Below are positions 12,431 to 23,724 of a stretch of 64,000 nucleotides of DNA, piece after piece; position 1 is the first letter of the stretch, and every line of letters begins with the position of its first letter. The notes beneath the pieces are model-generated. The model was not told where the DNA came from, ran no database searches, and worked only from the letters and a program-made list of their open reading frames with translations. This stretch comes from Chionoecetes opilio. Taxonomy: Eukaryota; Arthropoda; Malacostraca; Decapoda; Majidae. The DNA lies in the NCBI GenBank assembly GCA_016584305.1, contig JACEEZ010005922.1:21001-85000 (forward strand), read 5' to 3'. Made by a program: the position numbers and the translations under genes.

Positions 12431-13115
12431 CAGCCCCTATCACATTTTTCGTGCCGGCTACGGAAAACCCGCCCTTTTGGCAAACCCTAGATCAGTTCAC
12501 AAAAAGTTGGCAGGAACGCTGGAACTATTTGGGCAAAAAAAACTGCGCACCTCCGCCCAAAAATACGAGGCTGGAAACTAATGCGGGCCCCTTTCCCGGG
12601 GATGGGAGACTGCCCCGGCACGAAATTTCGATTGGTCACACCTAAAATTAAATCATGGGTTCCCCAGGAGGGGGGCCACCCTCCTTACTGTGATGATTTT
12701 TTGGGCCCCTTAACTGTGCGGCACTTCCTTTGGCGAGTGTTCCCCGTCTTGGGGGCCCAGTGTGGGAATTTTTTTGTTTGGGTTTTTCGGGGTTTGGACG
12801 GTGCCCTTTCCGTCTCTTCCTGGCATTTTGGGGGAAAAGGTGGTTTTTCTCCGGGACCCTGAAATCCATACCTTTAATTTAGAAAGGGGGCCCCTTTTCA
12901 ACAAGTTATGATTTTTTAATATTCACTTATTTTTTTTTTTAATGTACTTTTTGGGTTTTTTTAGTATTTGTTATTTTTAAAAATTTTTTTTTCTATCTTA
13001 AATTTTGTTTTTTAAACTTTATTTTTTATGTATCTTATGTAAACAGGCGTTTAATAACCCCCCAGTTTTCGGCGCCTTAAAAATATAATCAATCAATTTA
13101 ATCAATCCCCTTTTC

Positions 13116-13196
13116 TAGGAAAAAAATCAACAAGGTTTTTTTCCATAGCACCCTTCCCTAATGACTGAACAGTCACGAATGGTAATTTTTTCTCCC
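13116..13196. other. Short spacer between LINE 3' end and CT microsatellite
   Basis: Nothing recognised. An AATCAATCCCC remnant suggests variable LINE tail repeats. Confidence 0.4.
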
Positions 13197-13512
13197 CCTC
13201 CTTTTGTCTCTCTCTCTGTCCGTCCCTTTGTCTGTTGGCTCTCTGTCTGTTTTGTCTCTCTGTCTGTGTTTTCTTCTGTCGGTCTCTCTCTCTCTCTCTC
13301 TCCCCTATCTCTCTCTTCCTCCTCTCTCCTTTTCTCTCTCTCCCCTCTCTCTCCCCTCTCTCTCTCTCTCTTCATTTTTTCTCTATCTCTCTCTATCCTC
13401 TTTCCCCTCTCTCTCTTTTCCCCCTCTCCTTTCTCTCTCTCCACCCCCTCTCTCTTCTCTTCTCTCTCCCTTCCCCTTCTCGCCCCCCCTCTCTTTTTCT
13501 CTCTCTCCTCAA
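13197..13512. repeat. (TC)n-rich microsatellite, ~315 bp
   Basis: TCTCTC and CCTCTC runs with T-rich interruptions. Three long overlapping frames on the plus strand and one on the minus strand (Arg/Glu repeats) cross it. They are artefacts of the repeat. Confidence 0.95.
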
Positions 13513-13564
13513 TATGCGGGGGGGGGAAGTGGTAGGGCAGGATCCCCATGTCCATTTTAGGAAT

Positions 13565-16500
13565 TTTTCCCTTTTACGTGGAAATGTATATACCTAAAAA
13601 CCCATTTGGATGGGGAAAAGGGACCTCTGGGTACTACAAATGCCCGGGTTTTTTTTGGGTAGGGGTTTTTTTACCGATTTTTGGCTTCTTTGTGAGTTTT
13701 TATCTAGTCCGCGGGTTTTGCGACTTTTTAAAATTTTATATTTTTTACCCGTAGGCGGGGGGAAAAATGTATCTAGGGTCCCCGTGTATGGGCCAAAAAA
13801 GGGGCGGGAAAACGAAATTGCAGCCCAAAAAAAAAAACTGTATTAAGACATACTATATCTTACTTTTTCCCTAAAATGGAAAATATCCGAGAAAATTTGG
13901 TAAAAAAATTTATTTCGGGTCAGCTTCCGACAACCCAAATATTTTTTAAAAAATTCAACAAATTATTATTTTTAGGATACTTTGATACACTAAAAAATTT
14001 CCCCCCATTACCCTTTAAAAAAAAATACCCAAAAATGTATGTTTTATTGGGAAAAATTTTATCAAAATGTACCCCCACTTAAGGCTACCCCTTTTTTTCG
14101 TCAATGTGGAAATGTGACAATAATACTGATTTTTTCAACATTTTTTTTATAGCAGTGTGTTTAGCGGGGGGAAATTTTTTTTAAAAATAAATATGAAAAC
14201 AAATTTTGATAGTTTTTTTGTTAACAAAATATATATATATATATATTATATATATATATATATTTTATATATAATATTTTATATAATATATTTTTATAAA
14301 ATTTATATATATATTGATAATGTTGGGTTTTCTTTTCGTATTTAGAACATCGTGTGTCACTGCTTCGACGTAACTTGGGGATGGGTTTTGAAAAGGGGTA
14401 GTCTAGAATGGGTTTTTTTTTGGGGGGGGGGGCCCCCAATGGCCCTTTTAGCACTGACGATCAAGGGCATTTTACCCCCCAGGGTACTACATGTACCTTT
14501 TAAAAAAAAAAGCAGGGGTTTGAAAAATAATTAAAAAAAATTGTGTATTTTTTCAAGGTGCGGGCCTTTAAACGAGTTCAAGTCAAAAAGGGATTGGTAA
14601 AGTTTTTTCGACTTGTTTTAACCGGGCTTTTTTTTACGAACATTTTTTAAAAAGACTTAGAACTTTTACATACCCCTCAAAAATCACTATGAAATAAGAA
14701 ACCAAAATTGGGACAAAACCTGCTATGCATCATTTTACAAACCGAATAAATATCGACCTTTTCAAGAACCCACACTTGGACATGTCTCCGGGGAATACAA
14801 AAAGATGCAAGTAAACCCTACAAGACCAAAGGACGCGCCCCAATTACGCCTAAAAGGGTTTACTGGAATAAGTGTGTCATTTCCAAAACTCTAAAGGAAA
14901 AAATACACCAAATCCAGTCTGATGAGGTGGGAAACAATATCAAGGGGGCTCAAATAAAACGAGAAACCCGATGTGTTTAAAATTGGGGGAAATTTATTTG
15001 AAGGCCCAAAAGAAGCGCCTATCACCATCTTGCAAATACAAAGGGCCCAAAAGACCCACTCTCTCGATGAAACATAAGTCGACCCCGCAATGGAAAAGCT
15101 AAAACTGATTTCTGAATGCTGGTTTCCCAAAAAGGCCATATATACAGCAACTCGGGAGTCGAGAAAAAGTGGGGGAAAAACATGTCCCGAAAAAATGAAA
15201 AATTCTGATACCTCATGTCGAACAAAAGTCTTGAAAAAAAAAAATACAGAGACATTGTGGGGAAAAAATTTTATTCCGAAAAAACGACAAAACAAATCCA
15301 CCGCTGCTTCTGATTTGGGTTCCGGTACAACAATGATGCGCCCTTGGTATGCTGATTTAAAGGGCACCCGAAACATTGGGAACCCGATGAGATTTTCCCC
15401 GAAAACCCATTTCCCTTTAAGTTTTAATCCCGTTGCAACAAAACTGAAGGCTGATTTTGAAAAAGCCGATGGACCCCAAGGCATGAGAATGAACCCGAGG
15501 CTGAAAAAAAAATGCATACCCACAAGTGTGTAACCCGCTCCTGAAATGGATATTAAAAGGACGAAATACGACCCCCCGTGAGACTCGGAGCCTGATTGTG
15601 GGTAACCCGTAGTTTACATATTAGTCCAACTCTTTCGTACAAAAAGGAAACTTTAACATCTGCCAAGAATTGCTACAATGTATCAATGGGTCCCCAAGAA
15701 CACACCGGGAAACAATTGGTTTCAGGTTGTTTTGAGCTCTTTGTCATCCAGCTTTTTACAGCTCAACCCCGAAGCGAATTCTGTCAATGACCCCTTTGGG
15801 CCGAAATATTCCATTTGCGTCAAAAGATTTCCCGAAAAAAATGCCACCCCTTCACGATGATTAAACTCTTCACATTCAAAAGAAGCAAACCCCCCGGGAA
15901 AAGGTGTGGAAAAAAATGCAATAGTGCCACAAAAAAGCCTCCCCTACTGGAGGGGGAAAGTGGATGGATATGTCCCCGAAAAGGGCGTCCTTTTGGGCCC
16001 CTTTCATGAGATTGGATTCCGGGCCCTCTGTGTGTATCGAGCTTTCTGACATGTCGCCTTTTAAAACGAAATGTCCCTCACTTCGCTGTACCTTATAAAG
16101 CACAACCTGTCTGCATTTCTGCCCCGTGGATGCAAGCAGGAGGCAGCAATAGCATTCACTTGCCAGATAAGGATGATTCCGAATTATGGAGATTGAATCT
16201 GATTTTTGGGCATGAAACGTTTGAAAAGTCCATAGACATTTTATCTCATAATATACCATTTAAAAACGGACATTTAAAAACGCATTTTTTATCAATTTGT
16301 TGTTTTTTTCCACTAAAGTATCGTATTATGCGATCTGATATAATGTACCCAAAATAATGTGATTAAATTTAAAGATAAAGAACATGATTCAAATTTTGTA
16401 TGTGTTTGTACGAAAATTTTTGAGTTGATAAAAATAAGGGGGGAACCCCTTTTTGTGTTTAAAAATATTTCATATAATTTTTTTTTAATATCCCCCCTAT

Positions 16501-17005
16501 TGGTTTGTTTTAAGGGAATGAAGGGGGTTATTTTTTTGTTCAAATATATCCATATTAATAAATTTGTTTTAGTTTTTTTAAAATATTTGGTGTTGTCGAC
16601 GGGAAAAACCGAAACCAAATTTTTTTTAAATTTTTTTCCCCTTTTTGGAAAAAATAAAAATATATTTTGTCTTTTACAAATTGTTTGTTTTAAAGCTACC
16701 CGTCATTCTGCTCATTTTGGGTTTTTTTTGGGGGTTTTTTGGGTTTTTTTTTTTTTTTTCTTTTTTTTCCCCCAAAAAAAAGGAATTACACAAATTATTT
16801 AAATTGCCTAAAGGTAAAAAAATATTAAATTAAAACCGGGAATTTTTTGGAAAACCCCCACCCCCCAAAAGGGTTTTGGAATTTTCCATAAATCGGGAAA
16901 AGGCCCCCTTTTCCAAAAATTTAAAAGGGGGTTTGGTTAGGGACCCAAATTTTTTCCCCCTTTCCCTTCCCAAATATTTTAAGGGCCACCCCACGGAAGG
17001 AATAA
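13565..17005 (+). mobile_element. TIR element with CXC-type protein, smeared copy
   Basis: This copy matches 17985-21256 throughout, including the first ~220 bp that form the left inverted repeat (CACGTGG-AAATGTATATACC near 13577) and the right inverted repeat ending CCCCACGGAAGG near 17000. An (AT)n block sits at the same relative place (14228-14310). Bases are smeared into neighbours, so frames are lost. The clean copy is described separately. This one keeps the outer ~20 bases of the left terminus that the clean copy lacks. Confidence 0.85.
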
Positions 17006-17984
17006 AATTTTTTTTTTTATCAAAATATTGGGCCCGCACGGGGGGTTAAAATTTTTAAAAATAGGGAGAATTCATTTTTTTCCCCCGAAAAAACACTTTA
17101 AACAATAAAAAGGGTAGTCCCCACCCCGGGTTGGAAAAATGAACTTTTTTTTCTTTATATAGCGGCCCCTCTGGGGAAAAAATTTTTTTCAAAATTAGGG
17201 GGAAATTCTAGATGGCCCCCAAATTTTTATGAAAACGTTTTGGCGTAATTTTTTTTAATCAAAAATCAAATGGGTTTTGTCCCCACCACCCAAATTTTTT
17301 GGGGAAAACCCGAAGTTTTTATCCTTTGTAAGTGAATTTTAAACCTTACCCTTTTTTTGTGGCCCAAAAAAAATTTAATTTATTAATATTACCGGGGGTT
17401 TTTTTTAGGAGGAACACCAATTCCTTTTTGGGTATTTTTAATTTTAACCAAATTTTTCAAAAGTTTTATTACCCCCTTAAAAAACCATCAAGGTTTGAAA
17501 ATTTTCCCCAACCCAATTTTTGCTAACCCCTTTTTGGGTGTCTCAAAAAATTGTTTGGGGATTTGGGAAAAAACCCCCCCAAATTTTTTTTAAAATTTCC
17601 AGTTTTAAGTTAAAAAACTAAATAATTATTGCTTTCATTTTTCCTTAAAGGGAGGAAAACCCTTTTCAATTTTTCATTTCATTTTCAATTCCCCAGGGGG
17701 AATTTCAACGGGTTTTAAAACATTAAAAAAAACAAAATTTTAATAGTCAGGAATTCCAGACCCCTGCATTTTTTTTCTTAAATTGAAAATTTGTTTTAAA
17801 ATTGCCCCCCTAAGGGGTTTTTTAAAAAATTTTTCCTTTAATTGGTTTTAAAAATTTTAACAAAAAAAAATTTTCTTAAAAACAAATATTAAATGGGCTT
17901 GGTTTTTATTTTGCAATTTGGTTCTTTAAAAATTTTTCCCAAAAAAAAATTTTCAGGCCCTCAAATGATTTTTAAGTTTCAAAA
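17006..17984 (-). pseudogene. Smeared duplicate of the capsid/hAT flank
   Basis: This stretch is a degraded copy of 21257-22530 with an internal deletion (about 21640-21960 is missing). Shared anchors are TTATCAA-ATAT-G--CCCGCAC (17020), TTTATATAG-GGCC-CT (17155), CATCAAGGTTTG (17488) and CAGGAATTCCAGA (17748). It therefore includes the end of the capsid remnant and part of the hAT element, and it stops where the clean TIR copy starts. Confidence 0.8.
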
Positions 17985-18610
17985 TGTATATACCAAAAAC
18001 CTTTTTGGATGGGAAGAGGGGACTCTGGGTACTACAAAATGCCCGGTTTTAATTCTGGATAGGTGTGCATTACCGATTTATGGCTACTTTGTGATTTTTG
18101 ATCTAGTCCGCGATTCGCGACATTTCTAATTTGATATTTATTTACCTGTAGGCATCAATATGTATGCTAGGATCACGTGTATGGTACCAAAAGGAGCAGG
18201 AAGACGAGTTGCAGCCTAAAAACAACTGTATTAAGACATACTATATCTTACTTTTCCATAAAGTGAAAATATCCGAGAAAATTTGGTAAAAATTGATTTC
18301 GGATCAGCTTCCGACAACACCAAATATTTTAAATAATTCAACAAATTATTATCTTATGGATACATTTGATACACTAAAATAATCCCCATTCATTACCCTT
18401 TAAAACAATACCAAACATGTATGATCTTATTGAAATATATATGCATAAATGTACACATACTTAAGGCTACCCCCTTATTTCGTCAATGTGGATAATGTGA
18501 CTAATAATACTGATTTTGCATACATTTATTTATATTGCAGTGTGTTCAGCGGTGGAATCTGTTTTAAGATAAATATGATATCAATTATGATAGTTTTCTG
18601 ATTAACAAAC

Positions 18611-18649
<39 letters not shown>

Positions 18650-18706
18650 ATATATTATATAATATATATATATATATATATCTATATATATATATATATA
18701 TTGATA
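18611..18706. repeat. (AT)n microsatellite inside the TIR element
   Basis: Nearly pure TA dinucleotides. The same block is at 14228-14310 in the smeared copy, so it belongs to the element. Confidence 0.95.
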
Positions 18707-19135
18707 ATGTTGGCTTTTCTTTTCTGTATCAGAACATCGGTGTGTCACTGCTTCGACGCTAACTGGTGATGGATCTGACAGGGGTAGTCTAGAATGGTTT
18801 TTTTCGTGCTCACCAATGGCTTCTAGCACTGACGATCAGACATTTGAACCCACAGTGGTACTACATGTACCTGTAAAAAAACGCAGGATTGAAACTAATT
18901 AGAAAAATTGTGTATTCTGTCAAGGTGCGGACACTTTATCGAGTTCAAGTCAACAAGGGATTGGTAAAGTTTATTCGTCACTTGTTGAACGACTTTTGTA
19001 CGAATCATTTTAACAAGACTTAGAACTCACATACCATCAACAGATCATCTACTGAGTAAGAAACCAAAATGGCACAAATCATGCTATGCATCATTCACAA
19101 ACCGAATAAATATCGACCTTGTCAAGAAACGACAC

Positions 19136-19582
19136 TTGGACATGTCTCCTGTGAATACAGAAGATGCAAGCTACCATACAAGACCACGGACGCGCACAAT
19201 TACGCCTAAGGTTGACTGGAATAAGTGTGTCTATTGCCAGACTCGTAAAAGAGAAAAAATACACCAAGTCCAGTCTGATGAGGTGGAAGCAACTATCAAG
19301 GGTCATGCTAAATATAACGAGAACCTGATGTGTAGAATTGGCGAAATTTATTTGAAGGCAAATGAAGCGCACTATCACCCATCTTGCAAATACAAAGCCA
19401 ACAGACCTACTCATCTCGATGAAACTACTAAGCTCGACCCTGCAATGGAACAGCTAATACTGATACTGAATGCTGGTTTCCAACGTGGCCATATATACCA
19501 GCATGGACTCGGTAGTCGAGAAATACGGGAACTATGTCAGAAGATGCAACTTCTGATACCTCATGTCGAACAATGTTTTTGA
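19136..19582 (+). pseudogene. Element-encoded protein, N-terminal cysteine/histidine part
   Basis: A 148-codon frame holds CVYCQTRKREK, then an L--N---C-IGEIYLKANEAHYHPSCKY block. The CxxC plus YHPSCKY arrangement looks like a zinc-binding N-terminal module seen in uncharacterised invertebrate transposon proteins. The frame ends at a frameshift near 19580, and a related open stretch resumes downstream (19831-20196), where K-N-T-P-K-H-I-type codons occur in another frame. It is probably one long gene with several small indels. No function is assigned beyond being element-borne. Confidence 0.5.
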
Positions 19583-20232
19583 AACAAAAAATACGAGACA
19601 TTGGGGCGACAAAATTGTATTCCGGAAAAAACGACAAGGCAAATCACCGCTGCTTCTGATGGCTTCAGGTACAACAACTGATGACGCCATGGTATGCTGA
19701 TGGAAAGGTCACCAGAAACATTGGAACCAGATGAGATTTTCCCCGAATCCCATTTCCTATACTGTCTACATACAGTGCAACAAATGAAGGCTGATATGAA
19801 AATAGCTGATGGCACAAGGGCTATGATGAATTGAACCAAGAGGCTGAAGAAAAATGCATACCCACAAGTGTGTACCTGCTCATGAAATGGATAGTACAGG
19901 ACGAATACGACCCCAGTGAGCACTCGGAGCCTGATTGTGATAACAGCCGTAGTGACGATATTAGTCCAACTCTACGTACATCAAAGAATCTTGAACATCT
20001 GCCAAGACATTGTCTACAATGTATCAATGGGTCGCAAGAACACACCGAAGCACATTGGTACAGGCTTGTTTTGAGCTCTTTGTCATCCAGCTGTACAGCT
20101 CAACCACGAATGCGACTTCTGTCAATGACCTTCGTGCCGAAATATTCCATCGCGTCAATGATCCTGAAAAACTGCCACCAATTCACGATGCATTAGCTCT
20201 TCACATTCAACGAAGCAACTACCCGCAATGGT

Positions 20233-20517
20233 GTGGATAAATGCAATGTGCCACAACCTAGCCTCCCACTACTGGAGGAATGTGGATGGATATGTCGCGA
20301 AGGTCAGTCCTTGCAGCCACTTCTCATGAGATTGGATCCGGTCCCATCTGTGTGTATCGAGCTACTGACATGTCGCTGTAAAACGAAATGTACATCACTT
20401 CGCTGTACCTGTAGAAAGCACAACCTGATCTGCAGTGCTGCCTGTGGATGCAAGCAGGAGTGCAGCAATAGCATTCACTTGCCAGATAAGGATGATTCCG
20501 AATCTGATGGAGATTGA
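20233..20517 (+). pseudogene. Element-encoded CXC (tesmin/TSO1-like) domain, C-terminal end
   Basis: The 94-codon frame contains P-PSVCIELLTCRCKTKC, then CTCRKHNLICSAACGC and an acidic end DDSESDGD. The C-x-C-x3-C...C-x-C-x4..C-x3-C-x-C spacing is that of CXC cysteine-rich zinc-binding domains, which bind DNA in tesmin/TSO1 proteins and are also common at the C-terminus of invertebrate transposon proteins. The start is set by a frameshift, not by a true initiation codon. Confidence 0.6.
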
Positions 20518-21254
20518 ATCTGATATTTGGACATGAACACGTTTGAACAGTCCATAGACATGTATCTCTTTAAATATACCATAAAAAACGGACATAATAA
20601 ACGCATATTATCAAAGTAGTTGTTTTTACCACTAAAGTATCGTATGATGCGTATCTGATGATAATGTACCAATATAATGTGATTAAATTGAAAGATATGA
20701 AAATGATTCAATTTAGTATGTGTTTGTACGCATATTATGAGTTGATTAAAAATAAGGGGGGTAACCTTATGGTGTGTAATATATTGCATATATATTTAAA
20801 TAATATCCCAATATGATTGGGATTGTTTTCAAGGGTAATGAATGGGGATTATTTTAGTGTATCAATATATCCATATGATAATAATTTGTTGAGTTATTTA
20901 AAATATTCGGTGTTGTCGACAGGTAAACCGAAACCAAATTTTTGACAATTTTTTCCACTTTATGGAACAATAAGATATATAGTCTTAATACAGTTGTTTG
21001 TTTTATGCTACCCGTTTATTCTGCTCATTTTGGTTTTCCATACACATGATCCTAGCCATATATATTGATGCCTACAGATAAATAAATATTAAATTAGAAA
21101 TGTCGCGAATCGCGAACTACACAACGTCATGCAATTAGCCATAAATCGGTAATGCACACCTATCCAGAATTAAAACCGGGCATTTGTAGTACCCAGAAGT
21201 CCCCTCTACCCATCCAAATAGGTTTTAGGTATATACCTTTCCACGTGAACGGAA

Positions 21255-22035
21255 TCAGTAAATATGGCACTTATCAAGATATGGTTCCCGCACTATGGGG
21301 CGTTTGTGTAAAACTATGGTAGCATCATTTTTTTCTTCGAAATACACTTTACAACCATATTGATCAGTCACAACCACGGCAATGGAATAAATTGTATTCA
21401 TACAGTCTTTTATATAGAGGCCTCTGCACGGTGTAATAAATTTTGCTTGCACCATGAGGGAGAATTGCTAGTATGTTCACCATTTGACCTGAAAATCGTA
21501 TTGGCTGTATGATATCACAATACAAGTGGAGATAGTCCACATCCACGCGCAGGTTCGGAGGAACTGAAGCTTTCATCTCTTGTAGTGAATGAGCTTGAGC
21601 CTCATCTGTGGCAAAAAATGTAATCATAATTATTACGATTATATTCTAGTATGGCAGCCAATCTGGGTATGAATAACAGACTTCTTCGACAGTAATTTAT
21701 ACCACTGCAACCGTGCAATGAACGCTTATGATAACACACACATTTTTCGCGGTAACTCATGATTCCACGATGTTCATCAAAATATGTTATGTGATTTGTA
21801 AATCCAAATACTCCTTTTAATAATGCTGTCCAGTAGGTGTTAAGTTCATCTACAATGGCACTTATTTCTTTGGCGGGGATTTTTCTTGGAGGGCGAAGCG
21901 AATACCGTAATTGCCATTTTGGTGCGATGGGCACTTTGCTCACATCTGAACGACGTGCATTTTCAACAGTTTATATACCCACATTAAAAAAAGATTCATC
22001 AAGGTTTGTAATATGTTGCAGCGCATAGCCTAGAC
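21255..22035 (-). pseudogene. Polinton minor capsid (penton-like) protein, C-terminal part
   Basis: Polintons carry virus-like capsid genes, and the minor capsid protein forms vertex pentons in related viruses. Three consecutive minus-strand frames (21602-21943, 21364-21627, 21255-21455) follow the family order: a PA-EISAIVDELN helix, then LYCDIIQPIRFSG with a following IL-PHG and Y-T-QRPLYKRL, then IAVVVTDQYGC--YFEE and TIVLHKRP near the end. The YCDI-QP and T-D-G/V-FE---T--LH pattern is the part I recognise. Two frameshifts break it. The stop codon at 21255 touches the TIR element. The N-terminal half is at 23129-23478 beyond a hAT insertion. Confidence 0.7.
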
Positions 22036-23120
22036 CAGTGTTCTGCAACCTTTTTTGATGTCGTCTACTCCTAGTGGTGATTTGGTAAAAGCTGCCCACC
22101 TCAATTTTGTTTATCTCTAAAATTTCACGTCTCTTGACATTGTAAATATACTATATCATAATATATATAGACTATATCATTATACAAATATATAGGTAGG
22201 AAAAAGCAGTTTCACTCATTTTCTATTTACAGTTTACATATTCTTCAGCATAATAACACATGCGGTTAAAACTATTAATATACAAAACAAAATAAACATA
22301 GCTCAGGAATTCCAGAGCAAATGCATTTTTCTTAAGTTGCAAATTTTAGTTCAGAAATTAAGCAAGTAAGCAAAATTCAGTAAAATTGCACATAATATGC
22401 GTTATATTTGGTAATCAAGAAAAGAAAGCCTTTTCCTTTAAGAAACAAATATCAGTGGCTTGGCTGTTATCGCAATTTGTCTACTTTCAGCTTAAATCGA
22501 GGCATCAGATGATTTTCAAGTGCAACCCGCATGATATGATCCAAATTCGGAATGGAATTCCGTTTCTTTGTCTTGATTAAAACTACGCTTGAGAAACCTT
22601 GCTCACAGATATAATGTTGGCATCTACACAAACATGGCTGTTGCCTGCTCCGCTATCTCCTTGTATTCCTAAGTATCAATCAAGTAGGGCAACCCAAAAA
22701 TGCATGGGATGGCCAAATGTTTAGAAACCTGCTTTTTGGGAATATTACACTCGAAGCTCCAATAGGGCATCAGAATGATCAGTTCCATCATCTGAAAATG
22801 GAGTAAGCTTCCACATGTTGGAGGTCAGGTCTCTTAGAAATATAAGTCAAGGTTTTCCTGCATCAAAGTAAGGTGTCTGGTAATCAAGTGGGACATTCGT
22901 ACCTCCAGTGTCTGTTCTGGTGTCTGCATACCATCATCATGTTCTCAGCCACATTCTCTCATGTAGGTATCAAGAACTTCAAACTTAGAAAAACACTGAT
23001 CTATACTGACACGTGGGCATGATCTCGTCCACCCACCTGTTCACCCCAAGACAGCTGTCCACCCCTCACTTAGTTTCGTCCACCTTAAGGTGGACCGTCC
23101 ACCCAGGTTGAATAGCACTG
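22036..23120 (-). mobile_element. hAT transposon remnant, 1085 bp, with 8-bp target duplication
   Basis: The termini are inverted repeats, CAGTGTTCTGCAACC at 22036 and GGTTGAATAGCACTG at 23120, the classic hAT CAGTG form. The flanks GCCTAGAC (22028-22035) and ACCTAGAC (23121-23128) are an 8-bp target duplication with one mismatch. Minus-strand remnants of the transposase remain: PEQTLEVRMSHLITRHLTLM near 22860-22920, and the C-terminal dimerisation motif YICEQGFSS with IKTKKRN and a following RVAL near 22515-22625. Internal deletion and frameshifts leave it non-autonomous. It interrupts the Polinton capsid gene. Confidence 0.85.
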
Positions 23121-23128
23121 ACCTAGAC

Positions 23129-23478
23129 TATTATGTGCATCATTGATATTGGTGGTTGGGACGGGCACAGTCGTACCACCACCACCACCACAACAACAAC
23201 AACAACCACCGCCACCATAACCAACACCATCCCCTCCATCATCTATTATTCTCGCTTCAGTGTACACTTCAGTTATAGCCTCATTGTCGTCTCTGTAAAG
23301 CGCATATATATCCCGCGGAATATAAATTCCATGCAATGCAACCTCGTCTTCTCGATTGGGTTGTAAGCTTAATAGGGATAATGTCATTTTGGAAACATCC
23401 TGGAACATTATCTGGATAAAGATCATGGGAATCTAAGCTACTCAGGTAGACTGTAAATTCATCCTTTGCACTCACCAT
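23129..23478 (-). pseudogene. Polinton minor capsid protein, N-terminal part
   Basis: The frame from 23478 begins with an ATG and reads MVSAKDEFTVYLSSLDSHDL then YPDN, the expected start of a Polinton minor capsid protein (F-V-L-S--S---YP-N). A one-base shift near 23380 moves the reading to a second frame with VALHGIYIPRDIYAL and a run of acidic residues. This continues through a Gly/Cys run coded by an (ACC/AAC) microsatellite to TNINDAHN at the hAT border. The two halves are collinear with the C-terminal part across the hAT element. Confidence 0.6.
23176..23215. repeat. (ACC)n/(AAC)n microsatellite in the capsid remnant
   Basis: CACCACCACC followed by AACAACAAC on the plus strand. On the minus strand it codes a run of Gly and Cys-like codons inside the capsid reading frame. 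Confidence 0.9.
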
Positions 23479-23565
23479 TGTTCAAATACTAACTGAGAAT
23501 GTTTGATATTGACACTGTCCTTTTGAAGTTGCAATGAAATTATTGTACAATTTCTACTAGTACTT

Positions 23566-23700
23566 TGCAGTGTTCCGATATATCGCTCGGACGAGGGTTC
23601 AGGTTCACGCGACGTGACTCGGTATAGATAAATGAATAAAGCGCCAGCTACTGCCTGGCAGCCCTCGCATACACTCCTTGTTTCTTTACCCGACACTACA
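23566..23700 (+). repeat. 5' LTR of Gypsy element 1
   Basis: It runs from TGCAGTGTTCCG to CCGACACTACA. With the 3' copy it implies an ancestral TGTAGTG...CACTACA inverted terminus. It contains an AATAAA-like AATGAATAAAG signal. It is followed by TTTGGCGCAGCGAGAAGGAT, a likely primer-binding region. Confidence 0.85.
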
Positions 23701-23724
23701 TTTGGCGCAGCGAGAAGGATCAGC

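Larger units (their letters stand above)
6232..13115 (+). mobile_element. Non-LTR retrotransposon (RNase-H-bearing LINE), copy 1, ~6.9 kb
   Basis: This copy is collinear from end to end with 55999-62945. Shared landmarks are the GGGGCTTGAAGCGTGGTCGACGG head (6266), a block GGAGACGGCCCTGATGACTACACC (near 7410), the RT region (10560-11770), an RNase H region (12020-12430) and a 3' end GGCGCC-TTAAAA-TATAATCAATCAAT (13070-13115). The short A/T-rich terminal repeat in place of a long poly-A fits I/Jockey-type LINEs. It is full length but smeared, so no long reading frame survives. I cannot tell real decay from consensus error. It likely inserted between the integrase and capsid parts of the Polinton. 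Confidence 0.78.
17985..21256 (+). mobile_element. DNA-transposon-like TIR element encoding cysteine-rich proteins (clean copy)
   Basis: Inverted repeats of at least 200 bp bound it: 17985-18185 reads TATATACC...GGATGGG-AGAGGGGACT...GCCCGGTTTTAATTC, and 21038-21256 is its reverse complement ending CCTTTCCACGTGAACGG. The interior has an (AT)n block and plus-strand frames for a cysteine-rich N-terminal protein (19136-19582) and a C-terminal CXC domain (20233-20517), with frameshifts between. The right terminus abuts the stop codon of the Polinton capsid remnant. I cannot assign a superfamily and see no clear target duplication. A Kolobok-, Academ- or Crypton-like identity is possible but unproven. 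Confidence 0.75.

Noticed and set aside
13127..13555. Long overlapping frames on both strands (up to 142 codons, Arg/Glu-rich on the minus strand)
   Set aside because: They are translations of the (TC)n microsatellite. No composition change or start context supports a gene.
13565..17984. Real mutational process (such as repeat-induced point mutation) acting on repeats
   Set aside because: Changes copy a neighbouring base whatever its identity and stretch homopolymers. There is no C-to-T or context bias, so consensus error explains it better.
18602..18829. Minus-strand frame over the AT microsatellite in the TIR element
   Set aside because: Ile/Tyr run from (AT)n, and the remainder is antisense to element sequence.
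17985..21256. The ~200-bp inverted repeats as the Polinton's own terminal repeats
   Set aside because: They enclose 3.3 kb with no Polinton genes, and capsid and polymerase remnants lie outside them, so they belong to a separate inserted element.
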